A stretch of 64,000 bases of DNA, taken from assembly GCF_020283565.1 (NCBI RefSeq), contig NC_060060.1, forward strand, positions 9,362,001-9,426,000, written 5' to 3'. Both the position numbers and the translations under genes were made by a program. The notes under the pieces are model-generated. The model made no database searches. It saw only the letters and a list, made by a program, of their open reading frames with translations, and had not been told where the DNA came from. Origin of the DNA: Trifolium pratense. Its lineage: Eukaryota; Streptophyta; Magnoliopsida; Fabales; Fabaceae. Below are positions 36,065-48,110 of this stretch, piece after piece; the stretch's first letter is position 1; each line of letters starts with the position of its first letter.

Positions 36065-39000
36065 CTACTTCTGGTGATTGAAGTCCATGAAGTTAGGGCG
36101 GCCACGACCATTGAAAGGATGATCAGAACGAGAAGGCGGCATGCTGGGTTGTGTCTGCTGGGGTTGAGGATTACCCATCTGTTGCATGGTTAATTGTGTA
36201 GCAAATTGCGAGAACATTCCATTGAAAGAAGGATTACCGGCAATGGCAGTCAAATGATTCTTTTGCGCCCTAAGGCGTTGCAGTTCTTTCTTCAATGCTT
36301 CATTGAGATCTGCAGTCACAAAGTGTGTTCATTTTTAAGTATTTAACTACTAAAATTGTCAAATTTCAAGCAATATTTTTCCTATGGAATTGAATAACTT
36401 TTTGGTTTAATATGCAGACTTGGTCCATCTATTTTGCCTCATTAACAATTTTGATCCCTCTACTTTTAAATAGACGCTTTTTGGCCCCTCGGTTATTAAA
36501 ATGTTTGACTTTTTTTCCACCTGTGCATTTTGATGCTGAATTTTGATCAAGTGGCATGTGAGATGCTTATGTAGCAAGTAGCACCTCAGTTGATGATGTG
36601 GAACTGGCTAGGTGGATTCTCACTTAACAACGAATTTTCAATTCATCAAAATATACACTGACTCTCTAGTTGGATTCTCACTTAATAACTCTTTTCCATG
36701 TTATCAAATCAGTTGTTACATAAGTATCTTGTCAAATCATCAAAATTCAACCCTAAATACATAGATGGGGGAAAAGTCGGATATTTTGGAGAACTAAGGG
36801 ACCAAAATTGTCAATTCAAAAAATTATTTAGCATATTTTTGGAAATGGTTAAAATTGACATTAATGAGGACTTATCAGATCCTGTTCACACAAGAAACAA
36901 GTGTAATGATTGAGCCGTTTTTTTTAGTCCGATTCAATGCGATGTGATAAAAGGGGGAGCACAAATCCACTTTTTCATGCAGCAATAAATATGAAATGAT
37001 GCATACCTTCTCTAAGCTGTGCTTGTTGCTCGAAAGCCTCTAACTTCATCTTGAGCTCCTTATTCTGAGAAGTCAAATCATTGGTGTCTCTCTGCATCAT
37101 ATAACTTATTGATAAGTTTACTTGATTTTTATTCTTTTGCACATTATGTCAAATGTACACAGATCGAATTTAACTAAAAAAACAAAGATTGTGCGTGCAT
37201 GCGACATTCACTAATAAATTTATCAGAAGAGGATATTCGACGAGTTGGAGTGGTGGGGACTGGGGACCAACCATCCATCTAAAAATCACTTGAAAAGGCA
37301 TCAATTATGTTGAGTCTGTAAACCAATAAGCCAAAGGGGACCATATTGGTTGGATGCCTAGATAATTATTACTACTTGATAGAAACCGATACCAAATGTA
37401 ATTAATTATGAATTATAAATACACAACAGAATAATATTATTGATCTGATCTCTGGAGAAGGGATTCTCAATCAGCGATTCACACAAATACATATACAATA
37501 TTTATGCAGAAACTGTTACAAAGCACGTAGAGAGCATGGCCTCTCCCTCCTAAAAACCACTTAATTAACTTCCCGATAATCAATTATCCCTTGTCTTTTA
37601 TTCTTTATTCTAAAACAGAAACACATGACTGCTATGCATAACCGACACTATAATAATAAAAACATAACTGCACAATAACTAACTTTGCACTATCCTCTTA
37701 TAATGTTCTCTTATAAGAGGTCTAACACAACTATACTCAAAAACAATGTCTCAAGCACATGATAATTTGTAAATTTCTTTTCTTTAGTGTGCTACCGCTG
37801 TGGTACTAAGTAAAAACAATTGGTGCCTCACTTTTATTTTACCCGAAGAAATTCATCAGAAATGAGGATATATAAGATAGGATATCCTATAAATTAAGTG
37901 AAATGAGATATCCTAAACCCTAAATCTTTTTTTTTTTTTTATAAACCTAAACCCTAAATCTTAATCATCTCATTTCACTTACTTTTTTCTCTCAAAAAAA
38001 AAAATATTGACAAAACAATAGTTAATGTTGAATTGAACTTTGAAAACGGAAAATTAATAGGAATAAAATCATTTTACAAAAGCAACGGCTAAAGGGCCTG
38101 AGGGAGTACACTCAAAAAACCTTGCCATTTTCACTCATCACAAAACCACAAAATTGTCATGTGAAATGATTCTCTGAACCCAACCAAAAAACCCAGTTGT
38201 AGTCAAACACAATAAGATGTATGCACCAGTAAAATTTTGCATTTGTATACTGTAATAGAACCTAATTAATTTGATAGGAAATCATGTCATATATCCTTGC
38301 AATGATATGAATACGGTAGCTTCCACTACATGTAATTGATTTTATTTTTGAAAACTAGGCACTTTGGCCTCTGCATTGTGGATTTAAGTGTTAAGCAAGG
38401 TAGTACAAGGAAAATATTGCTACCAGATTAAGGAGCTGAAAACAAACCAACCTACTTCAATGATGTAAAATAGTTTTCGGGAAATGCTGACAACATGATG
38501 GGTTCGTGTACGAAATATATGAATGAAAACAGTAATATGAACTGAATTGAAATGAAAATACTGTAATTGTATTAGAATGGATGAACAATTACAAGAGAAA
38601 AAGTAATGGAAAAGATAACAAACTGATAACAATAGCTATCAGCCCCAAGAGCTCAAAGGCTCCCCCAATCACCAAGATGGTGACCCATTCTTTCAAACAA
38701 AATCCTTCGATGATTTATTTTCTCTCTATGGAACAACTTATATAGCCACGCTCTCCATATCTTAGGTTTGGGCCTAAAGTCAAGGCCCACTTCATGATCC
38801 ATGTTTCTATCAATACCCACCCCTTCAAACAACCTTGTCCTCAAGGTTGAGTTTCACATCCATCAAAATTTGCCTCTATCAAATACAAAGTTAAACCATC
38901 CATGAAAAGTAAGTAGGCCACCCAAGCAATAGTCATCAGTTGCAATAAGAAAGTTGAGTTCTCCTGAATCCCATTGTATGAATGCATATCTACACATAAT

Positions 39001-42000
39001 TTCCAAAACAACCCCAACCTTCATTCCCTCCAAAGATTGCATAAGCATAAGCATTTCAATCCAAGCAAATTGAGCAAGTGTTTCGACCAAGGCAGTTGAC
39101 AGCAATTCAATTTTATCAACCAAAGATCTCAATGAACACACATTTATCTCCTTCCCCTTATTATATCTATCCAAATTTGGCTGCATCATGTGATGAATTA
39201 TAATAATCTCCCTTGTATATTTCTCCACTTTCAAGCCTAACAAATACTCCCTCAATTTTTTCAAATTCTTCATAATAAGAAATATTGCAAAAATGTAATT
39301 TTCCTTATCAGCCGCCACTTGAGGTTTTGAAAAATGACCAAGGTTACTAATCTTTGTCATGAACTTCATCAAATTTATAGAAAGACTATTGATCTTTCCT
39401 TCTTCAATTTTATGGACCCAAAAGTTCAGTGTTTGTCCTTCAAAGACTACAGAATAATGTTCCCCGTTCATTATATGCTCCCAATCCCAAACCTTGCAAT
39501 GGTGGTTGTAAAGAAATAAAGGGTATTCATTAATTGTAGAACCTGAGACAATTATCTCTCCCGTGCCAAGACACTCTAAAAACCTTATTAATAATATCCA
39601 TGTTTCAAAGCAAGTTGATGATAGAGTTGGATCAACCAAATCAGAGGCTAAGAACCCCCGTACAACTCCTTTAACAATACGATTTGGAATTGATGTTTCA
39701 TGAATTGAACCCACTGATATTAAACATGAATTAAATTGGCTATTTAATTCCATTTGTTTCTTAATCCATATGCTATCATGAAACTGGCCCATTATTATAT
39801 TTAAATTTAAAAAGGAATTAATAGAAATTACCAAATTTGCCCTTACTTTATCTGGATTCTTCTCACCAATTGTCGGTTTTACCCCTATCTTCTCTAACCC
39901 CTTCCATCCTTCAACGAAGACTTGAAAATTTGCCTCCGTTTTCTTCTCTCCCTTTCCGTTCCCTAAATCTCCACTATCCGGTGGTTTCGGCGGCGGATCA
40001 TGCCACAGCAGTGAACCCATGTCCGGTGGTTCTGGCGGTTGTGGTGGCGGGAGAACAGTCCAAACTTGTGCACCCATATCCGGCGGCTTGGGCGGTGGAA
40101 CTCGCCGTAGTAGTGTCGTCCCCGATCGAACGGCATCCGGTGGTTTCGGTGGAGGTTGTATTTCAACCAAAACAGCTTGAGTTATTTGCATCTCACTAAC
40201 CACCATTTTCTCTCTTCCTCTGTGCGCCTCACTCATCTTCACATCACTGTCAACTGCTTCCAACCCTACTGACATTGTAGTAACCATCGTTTCAGATCCA
40301 GAGTCAATTACGGATGTCTCGATCGCTACTTCAACTTCATCATCCTTGGACTCATCAGTAATCTCTTCTATCCCTTCAACCACAACCGTGTGATTTTTCA
40401 TGATTGATGGTAGTTCCGATGAATTCGTAAGCGATCCAGAATCTATCGTTTCCTCCTTTTGAATCTCTTCTCTCATCCTTCCGATCTCTTCACTCAACAC
40501 GAGAGTTTGTTGATACATTTGCTTTGTTAGCAATTGCATCGTTGCATTCCCTTCTATCAACTTCTTTACCAACAACGCAATCCTATCTCCCATCGTTGTT
40601 TGTTGCACCTATTGTGAAACAGGAGGGTGGTTTTGATCCGGTAGGTCGGACCAATTGATGGGTTCGTGTATGAAATATATGAATGAAAACAGTAATATGA
40701 ACTGAATTGAAATGAAAATACTGTAATTGTATTAGAATGGATGAACAATTACAAGAGAAAAAGTAATGGAAAAGATAACAAACTGATAACAATAGCTATC
40801 AGCCCCAAGAGCTCAAAGGCTCCCCCAATCACCAAGATGGTGACCCATTCTTTCAAACAAAATCCTTCGATGATTTATTTTCTCTCTATGGAACAACTTA
40901 TATAGCCACGCTCTCCATATCTTAGGTTTGGGCCTAAAGTCAAGGCCCACTTCATGATCCATGTTTCTATCACAACATAAGGTGAATGCTCAATCTATAT
41001 TTATTTATGTATAAAAATAATGAGATTACTGTACAGAGTATTACACACTGCAGCACATATAGTTGGGAAAGAATGGAGCTTGACAGCATCGAAAACCAAA
41101 TTTTCGTAAGCATGATTGTATAGCTAAATTCTGGAAAAGAAGTTTGTGAAAATTTATTGAAAAGTTCAGATGATGGTGTCAATTTCAAAGCCAGTTCAGA
41201 GTAGGTTAAGGGAGTTATGAGTAGTGTTAGTGTAAGGGATGCTTGCGTAGTAAAGGAAAATACCGAGGATAGTAATTAAATCTAACTTACACCAAACTGT
41301 ATATTTGCTTGTATGCTATGTTATCAATCTTGGATAACGGTGCGGCGCGGGCAGCAAACCCCAAAATTGGAACGGTGTGGGGGCGGGCGCAATTTAACAT
41401 CGAGGACACTGAGGCATTTAATGCGTTCAAAAAATGAATGACACGTTTCAAAAACTAACAAAAGTGAGAAATTAAATGCATAGTGGGTTATACTAGTGGG
41501 TTAGAAACTGAACGACACGTTTTTATATTTTTTTTAAAAAAACCAAATGGCTTCATGTGTTTTAAATGCATTATTTAGGGTTTTTAAAGTCAATGTTGTT
41601 TTATTCGCAAAACAAAAGTCAATGTTGTTTTCAAGGAAACGGGCGAGCCACTACTTCTGCGCAGACATCTAACCTATCAAGAATGCAGAATCGCTAATAG
41701 CGGACGCGTCAACACCGATCCGACACGGCTAGGTGTGGTGACCTAATTTTTTCCGCACTACGCCGCGATAGCGGCCGCTCCCGTCGCTTTTAACAACAGA
41801 GCTTGTATGTGTACTTAAATACACACAGTCACCGTCACACATAACCATATACACATACACAAGTAATACTTATTCCTATCATTTAATCATCGAGGAACAG
41901 ACTTTACCCTACTTTACATTTCATGAAAGTGAAACATAATATATTCAATATTTACAAATCAATTTTTGAAGTTTTGATCCATTTATACAGATATTCACAA

Positions 42001-43926
42001 AATGAAAATCTGTTTCATATGAGAACCTCTTTGGAATAGCTTCTCTTAAAAAAATTTCATTATGGTAAACAAACACAAAATAGCTTCTACTTTATAATAA
42101 TCTCTAAATTATTGAACATCAAAATCACCTTTTTTTTTTTATAATCCATAATAAACTGACCCTATGTGGGTTCCATAAACAGTTGTAACCACTGACCATA
42201 CAACAAACAATCAGACAGAGGATAAATCTATGTCATTCTTAAAGATGGAGGGCTCCATCAACCACTGACAAGAACAAGTTCCGAACAAATTCACGTCTAT
42301 TCATTTAAAAGCTACAATTCAGAATTGCAAAATGACAAGAATAAAACATACCTGAAGAATGGTAAGTTGTGCAGAAAGGTTAGTTGCTTCAGTTTGAAGC
42401 GTCTGCACCTTCCTCTCCAGCTCACTTGTATATCGAGTTTTCCTCTCCTTCGATCGAGCAGCAGACTGCCTATTCGCAAGAATCCTGTAAACACACACAA
42501 TATATTTTAAGCACCAAACCAAATTCCCCATAATTCAAACACCCCTTCTTTTTTTCATTATTAAGAAAATCATGTTCATCATACAATTAGAAAACATTAT
42601 TATTAACAGACACAACATATTTAAAATTATCTATTACTAAATAAAACACTCATACAATGATACAAATTAAAAATAAAATTTAACATAAGATCTGACTAGA
42701 TCTGACTCAAACACAGTTGGTTTTATATATGTAGGTTTAACCATGTGAAAAATAGGCCAAATTTTTTTTTTGAAGAAGCTAAATTAACTCACCCAAATTG
42801 GCACCGGAGAGAATCAAACCTGAGACCTTGAGGAGAAGCAGACTCTCAGGTCCCAAGCCATTACCAAAAATAGGACAAAAATTAAAATTAATTAACTAAA
42901 ACATGATATTTTCGTGATGAAAAAAACTCTTAATAAGTTGCAAATTTAAATATAAACTTAATTGCTTTAAAAGTTATCAATCACAAAATAAAACACACAT
43001 AAAATACTAAATCAAATCTATGACAAGATCAAATTCACAAACACAATTAGTTCTACTCTTTGACCAAAAATTCCAAATTCAAACCCCTGAACTTAGAAAC
43101 AATCATAAACACAAATCAACTCTCTGGTTCCTAGGAAAAATGATCCTAGTAAACTAGACTTCACTCAGAAGTTAAGTAAAAGTCTGACTAAAAATTGTTC
43201 CAGCAACTCCGGGTGCTCCGGTTGATTGACTGAATCTTAACTTTGACCTTAACTCACATTCATTAACTACTTGAGTTCATTAACTACTTGAAAATCGAAA
43301 TAAGTTACAAATAGTACAATTTAATTACACACAATAAATAATTTAAATTTAATCATTTTCAAAATTAACTTAAATAAAGTGATTATGCTTGTGATTGTGA
43401 TTGTGATTATGATGATGATAATAAACCTTTTAGCTCTTTTAGGATCAATAAGAGCAAGTTCAGCAAGTTTCTCAGGAGGCATAGATTTCTTCACACCATC
43501 AATCATCACCATAGAATTCTCATCAACATCAAACGACGTCGTTGAAGAACCATCCATCGAATTACTATGCCTATGCCTATTCACCTTCCTCTCTTCAATT
43601 TTCTCCCCACCACCACCACCAAACCCTAATCCATCAAAAAACTCAGAATCAACAGACAAACTCCGTAAATGACGCGCCGCCGAAGTAGACTTCCCGTTCG
43701 ACTCATCCGAATCGACGGTCATCGGAACGGCGTCGGAGACGGGAGATGGAAGTGGGAGATTGGAAATATCGAAGTCGGACGGGTCGAAGAGGAGAAGGTC
43801 ATCGAAGTTGGCGGCGAAACGGAAAGTAGTGTCGGAGTGTGATCTACGGTGGTGGGAACCACGCTCCGGCATGTTTTCTAAGTCGATTATTACCGGCGGT
43901 GGTTTTCCGATGAACTTTGGGTCCAT
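36065..43926 (-). CDS. group I bZIP transcription factor, VIP1-like (4 exons)
   Basis: Nuclear DNA-binding protein. Exons: 43926-43427, 42484-42352, 37091-37007, 36309-36065; GT-AG introns, phases agree, 963 bp, 320 residues. The N-terminal half has three Arg/Ser motifs that look like 14-3-3 docking sites ([25 protein letters not shown]) and [13 protein letters not shown], as in VIP1 and its relatives, where phosphorylation holds the factor in the cytosol. The basic region is split by intron 1 (LIDPKRAKR / [15 protein letters not shown]). It has Lys where most bZIPs have Arg (N-x7-K), the mark of group I. The leucine zipper runs to about residue 240 across exons 2-3 ([15 protein letters not shown]). 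The C-terminus is Gln/Pro-rich ([14 protein letters not shown]). An upstream in-frame Met at 44028 adds an unconserved stretch and was not chosen. Intron 2 is 5.26 kb because of two insertions. Confidence 0.9.
36400..36850. mobile_element. possible decayed foldback MITE in bZIP intron 3
   Basis: AACAATTTTGATCCCT on the left is mirrored by AGGGACCAAAATTGTC on the right, and the wording resembles the other foldback MITEs here. No target duplication found. Confidence 0.35.
38496..38812 (-). repeat. 3' LTR of the intron 2 retroelement
   Basis: 317 bp, one difference from 40656-40972. Preceded (on the minus strand) by the polypurine tract. Confidence 0.92.
38863..40593 (-). CDS. ORF of unknown function in LTR retroelement
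   Basis: Uninterrupted 576-codon frame from ATG at 40593 (a GTG 15 bp upstream extends it on paper). It starts [17 protein letters not shown] with a predicted helical, coiled-coil-like stretch rich in Leu/Glu (about residues 1-45), then an acidic segment. Next come four PPPKPPD-like proline motifs at about residues 145-215 ([39 protein letters not shown]). The larger C-terminal half has no motif I know: no zinc knuckle, no protease, RT or RNase H signature. It may be a highly diverged gag-like protein or a captured host sequence. That it is open over 1.7 kb in a very young element could mean function or just youth. Confidence 0.7.
   Translation of the reverse strand: MGDRIALLVKKLIEGNATMQLLTKQMYQQTLVLSEEIGRMREEIQKEETIDSGSLTNSSELPSIMKNHTVVVEGIEEITDESKDDEVEVAIETSVIDSGSETMVTTMSVGLEAVDSDVKMSEAHRGREKMVVSEMQITQAVLVEIQPPPKPPDAVRSGTTLLRRVPPPKPPDMGAQVWTVLPPPQPPEPPDMGSLLWHDPPPKPPDSGDLGNGKGEKKTEANFQVFVEGWKGLEKIGVKPTIGEKNPDKVRANLVISINSFLNLNIIMGQFHDSIWIKKQMELNSQFNSCLISVGSIHETSIPNRIVKGVVRGFLASDLVDPTLSSTCFETWILLIRFLECLGTGEIIVSGSTINEYPLFLYNHHCKVWDWEHIMNGEHYSVVFEGQTLNFWVHKIEEGKINSLSINLMKFMTKISNLGHFSKPQVAADKENYIFAIFLIMKNLKKLREYLLGLKVEKYTREIIIIHHMMQPNLDRYNKGKEINVCSLRSLVDKIELLSTALVETLAQFAWIEMLMLMQSLEGMKVGVVLEIMCRYAFIQWDSGELNFLIATDDYCLGGLLTFHGWFNFVFDRGKF
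40656..40972 (-). repeat. 5' LTR of the intron 2 retroelement
   Basis: 317 bp, includes the TATA motif CTATATAAG (read on the minus strand) at 40905-40897. Confidence 0.92.
41316..41800. mobile_element. GC-rich MITE with 9-bp TSD in bZIP intron 2
   Basis: 485 bp flanked by an exact, non-repetitive 9-bp duplication GCTTGTATG (41307-41315, 41801-41809). The ends CTATGTTATCAA and (other strand) TCTGTTGTTAAAA are only weakly inverted; GCGGC-rich sub-terminal blocks lie on both sides. The TSD length suggests Mutator type. Confidence 0.7.
42762..42870 (-). mobile_element. SINE-like element in bZIP intron 1
   Basis: On the minus strand: TAATGGCTTGGGACC, a B-box-like GGTTTGATTCTC, then GCTTCTTC and an A run. 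A different family from the SINEs at 30798 and 49351. Confidence 0.5.
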
Positions 43927-44309
43927 CGAAAATAAAGAATAAAAAAAATGAAAATTCGAAGGTTTTTTTTTTATATGAGTGTGTTTGAGTTGGAAGTGGC
44001 GGTGCGGTGGTTGAAGTGGAACGAACAAGTTGTGATTGTTTGTTAAGGTGGTTGTGTGAAAGTTAGTGAGAGAAAAAAGTGTGGGAAGAAAAATGAAATG
44101 AAACTTGACAATGGTGTATGATGTACCTAAAGTTGAGGAAATTGTCTTTAGTCAATTAATCTAAAGAGAATCATTAGTGATGAGATTATGCTTTAGATTG
44201 GATGTTAGTGACAACAATGTCCAATAATCTTAAATAGCTAAATATAAAATGATTGGAGTATTATTATATTATTGTTGTGTCTAGTATTATTAATCCAAGT
44301 CCCCATATT

Positions 44310-44973
44310 TAGGGTTGTAAATTGATTGGTAAAAAATTGATTAAATCGAAGAATCAAACTAATTAAAATTAGAAAAAACTAATATGTTTTGCTTCGATTC
44401 GAAAATCGAACTGATGAAAACTGACTTGATTTGATTCAGTTTTCATTTTTTGAAATCGATGAATTGATATGTATAATAATTTTATTATAAATGTAATTCA
44501 TTTTTATCTCAACTCAACCTGAAAAGTGAATAAATTGGTGGATCTTTGTTAACTTCTTTTTTTGTAAATGGATCTTTGTTAATTTTTTTTGAGTTGAGGC
44601 AAAATGAGATGTGAAAGTTGAAAAAAATGAAACTTGAGGCAAAATAAGATGTGAAAGTGTGGTAAGATTTTGTTTATGGGTAATTCGAAGTTATTTTTAA
44701 AATAGGGAGCATAAAATAGTTTGTATGAAAAAATGATAGTTTGAAAAAAAATAATAGTCGAGAATACACAGACAAAAATGATAGCATGAAATACATAGGA
44801 TTAATGTATTGTTTAGAAAAAGAAACGTTTTAAATCGATCAACCGAACCAAAACGAATAATTTTGTTTGATTCTATTTCTGAAAAATCATTAAAAATCGA
44901 ACCAAATCAAACCAATTCGATAGAGACTTTTCATTAAAAAAGAGAGTTCCAAATTGAACTGATTACACTCCTA
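44310..44973. mobile_element. hAT-type MITE upstream of bZIP gene
   Basis: 664 bp with ends TAGGGTTGTAA and (other strand) TAGGAGTGTAA, flanked by an exact 8-bp duplication CCCATATT (44302-44309, 44974-44981). The 8-bp TSD is the hAT hallmark. No transposase. Confidence 0.8.
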
Positions 44974-45179
44974 CCCATATTGAATATTCTTATAAAAATG
45001 ATAGAAAATTATATTGAATTTTCTCCGTCACAACAGTTTTTAATCTTTTGAGTGTATTGAAAGCTTAGATATTTGTGTATTTTGACTTTAAGATATATAG
45101 TGTCATGACTATTTGAAGTTTGATGCAAGGAAGAACTCATCCTTATGACTTTCACAATCCAAGACTATGTAGTGCCTAA

Positions 45180-45320
45180 TGAATTTTAATCTAGTATAGT
45201 CTCTAATTTTAAGACTTCTAAGGGTCGATCTACCCACTTAATTTTATGGTCTATATTTCCTTCACTAATATTTTAAGAGCTCTCAGATGAATTTTAGGGG
45301 TGTTGTAATTCCATTGAGAC
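45180..45320. repeat. dispersed repeat shared with 53279-53420
   Basis: About 140 bp (TATAGTCTCTAATTTTAAG to GTTCCATTGAGA-like end) that recurs at 53279-53420. The sequence following the 53-kb copy (GAGACTATGGGT to GCAATGCCTAAG) resembles 47945-48030. Confidence 0.7.
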
Positions 45321-45544
45321 TTGATGTTGTTGCCGAGGTTCAAAATCGTTAAAAATAATTTTTAGCCACCGAAGAGATTACTGGATTGAGTCGCGGGTCG
45401 ATACGCTCTTTTTAAGACGTTTCGCGGCACTGCCCAAAATTGTGCAAGGCAGACGATCAACCACGAAGTCCCCAGGATAAAACAGCCCAGTTCTACTGAT
45501 ACCGATAAATACTGCACTGTAGATATCGGGCAAAAATTACACCC

Positions 45545-45710
45545 TCAAATATGGTACTAAAAACCATTGCGCTATGGTTTTAAGTCCATTCTAATATGGT
45601 ACTATGACCATTCTAATATGGTACTGAGACCACTCTCTTATGGTACTTGGACCATTCTTAAATCAAAGGGATTATGGTACTATGACCATTCTTAACTTGA
45701 AGGAACTGTG
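45545..45710. repeat. degenerate minisatellite of ATGGTACT units
   Basis: Repeated ATGGTACTATGACCATTCT-like units. The array is interrupted by the solo LTR at 45711 and resumes as GATACTTTGATCACTCTTAAG after 47019. Confidence 0.75.
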
Positions 45711-47018
45711 TGTTGGTGTAAGCCCTAGAGGCCAATTATTTATAATTGCATGATACTTGTAATGGATAATTTACTTATTAAATAAAGGCTTTTCTTTATT
45801 ATGTTTATGTGTTAAATAATAATAGAGTCCCTAGAATAGTAAGTTCATTGAATGGAACGTTAAGTGTGACTTAATCGTGAGATTCCATTAAATATAAGAA
45901 CACTATTCTTAAACATATCCATAGTCAAGCTTTATTGTGAAATGGGATAATGTTAAAGCATAAAGACTATTATGTTGGTAGACTGATGATCATATCTCAC
46001 TGATCATGGATAATGAGTTATCAAGTCTTCACATAGATATAAATGTTAAGGGTAACTTTATATCGGATTGACCCACCATGAGAATACTACATAGAGTGTT
46101 ATGAAATGTCATAAGTTTTCTCATAGTGATAAAAGGTGTATCCCACCCTTCGACCTGAAACCACTATATACCCTAGATGCAGGAGTGTAATACCTTGTTG
46201 CCATTCAAACGTTATCCGTAACTGGATAATTATAAAGTTGGTTGATGGGTATCCCACGAATCATGCTGAGGGACATGAGTGACCTAGATGGAATTTGTCC
46301 CTCCTACATAACGGGAGATATGTCTATGGGCCCAATATTGAACTAGACAAGGATGACATACTATGTCTTGTGTTCAATATAGACATGAGGGCAAAAGGGT
46401 AATTGTGCACAAGATATTTATCACGGAAAGGTTAGTCAGATCACGTGACATTCCTGTGATTTGGGTAACAGTGATGTGTTGCTAGATACCGCTCACTGTT
46501 TATAATATTACGATTAATATTATTGCCAACGTCATAAGAACCTACAGGGTCACACACATAAGGACAGTTAAGAAGGGAAAAATAAGTAAGACTTATTGCG
46601 GGGGTGCAGTTAGTGACAAACGGTTATTGGGCTTGAGAAGCCCAATTTCGTGTAAACTAAAGACCTCATAAGAAACTCTATAAATAGAGCCTTATGAAGT
46701 TCAGTAGTTACGTTTTTACAAACCCTAACCGAATTTAGAGAAATTCTGAATTTCTCTAAACCCTAAACCGCACAAAATTCCCTCAGCCTTCATCCAAGAA
46801 CAGCTAGCACTGTGAGATCGAAGGTTCCTGTTCGTGTGGACTAAGTGGAGGTGCTGCAAGTGCGGTGCTTGTGATCAAGAAAGGCGGCCACAAATTTGTT
46901 CTTCAAAGGTAATATTCTAGACCTGATCATGCTCATTCACAAGAATCCATTGATGGGAAATTTTAATTTTAAAATTCCGCTGCGTTTATAAAAGTGTTTA
47001 TGAATCGATTTCCCAACA
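45711..47018 (+). mobile_element. solo LTR, probably copia
   Basis: 1308 bp, from TGTTGGTGTAAGCCC to GATTTCCCAACA, with TGTTGG/CCAACA ends. It has a TATA box CTATAAATAGAG near 46677-46688. Flanks share only GTG (45708-45710, 47019-47021), so the target duplication is weak. No internal coding domain and no second LTR. Superfamily assigned from overall resemblance only. Confidence 0.7.
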
Positions 47019-48110
47019 GTGATACTTTGATCACTCTTAAGACAAATTAATACTAATACAAGTACTAATATGAAAAGGTCTGATTCTTACTTGTGTAAAT
47101 TATCAACAACCTTACTGGTTAACACAATAAAGAATTAGACAAAATCTAGTCCACTTAGTTGTTGATAGGAAATAAAAGCTTATAGTATATTTCTTCACAA
47201 TCCATATAGTCATATAATTCACGGTTTATGAACCACACAAACTATCTGATACTATCACTCGACAAAAACAAATGATAAAAGGTAATCATAAATCAATTAG
47301 CAAAAACTCTATGAAATAATGACATATATTCAATTAGTCTATATATGAACCAAATGATATAAAGCATGAGTACAACATTCGGTTTTTTAACTAATGCCAT
47401 TATCCAAACCGTATAAAAGAAAATGAGTATACCAACCTCACTGGCTGAGCATGATCGAAATTGATTAGGCAACTTTGGTTTTTGAGGTTTTCTCTACAAT
47501 CTACCCATTTTCCATGTTAAGCTTTCCACTAGTGATTGATATATTGTGAGTGCACAACCAAAATTTGCCAAAACTAGTTGAATACCCTTTTTCAATGTGA
47601 CTAATCTTGTGTTCATGTGGCGAACTCTGTGTAACAAGGAACGGTTGGTACTTCCTTTTTTTTCTTTTGTGAGCCGCCACTCAAATGTGGTGTTATTATT
47701 AATTAGGGTTAATTTTTTTTCAACCCACTTAATAGTTAACACTTATATATTAAAAGAAAATATCAAATGCTTCTTAATAGGAACACATGCTTGACCTTTT
47801 CTACTACTATTTCTATTATTAATTTTATACTCAAAATACACATTAGTATATAATACATACTAATATGTTCTAGTACCCGATGTGGGACTCAAACATTTTA
47901 TTTCAATTCACACACAATTGTGCTATTTGTTCCAACACTTGAGAGTGGAGACTATGGGTGAGAAAGGTTAGAAATGTCCTCCATCAGGGGTCAATTTGCA
48001 GTCTACACACACCGCAATGCCTAAGCCCGTAAGACATAAGACTCAAATGACTAAAAAATAATTGCTTCATTGGTTCTTTAACTTCTTTTTAAGTGTCATT
48101 TGAGGTTGCT
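47019..48110. other. intergenic, no gene seen
   Basis: The tail of the interrupted minisatellite, then AT-rich DNA and a repeat segment at 47930-48050 related to 53395-53500. Confidence 0.5.

Larger units (their letters stand above)
38496..40972 (-). mobile_element. young non-autonomous LTR retrotransposon in bZIP intron 2
   Basis: 2477 bp with two 317-bp LTRs (38496-38812 and 40656-40972) differing at one base (C/T near 38511 and 40671). Each LTR starts TG and ends CA; the element is flanked by CAACA (38491-38495, 40973-40977). Read on the minus strand, the 5' LTR (40972-40656) holds a TATA motif at 40905-40897. A TGGTCCGACC stretch two bases past the 5' LTR may be the primer-binding site, and GAAGGGGTGGG directly before the 3' LTR is a polypurine tract. 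It has one long ORF and no reverse transcriptase, integrase or protease motifs, so it must move in trans. It shares orientation with the bZIP gene. Confidence 0.92.

Noticed and set aside
43927..44028. Upstream in-frame Met for the bZIP gene
   Set aside because: The extra residues are unlike the family N-terminus, while [10 protein letters not shown] at 43926 starts the recognisable part.
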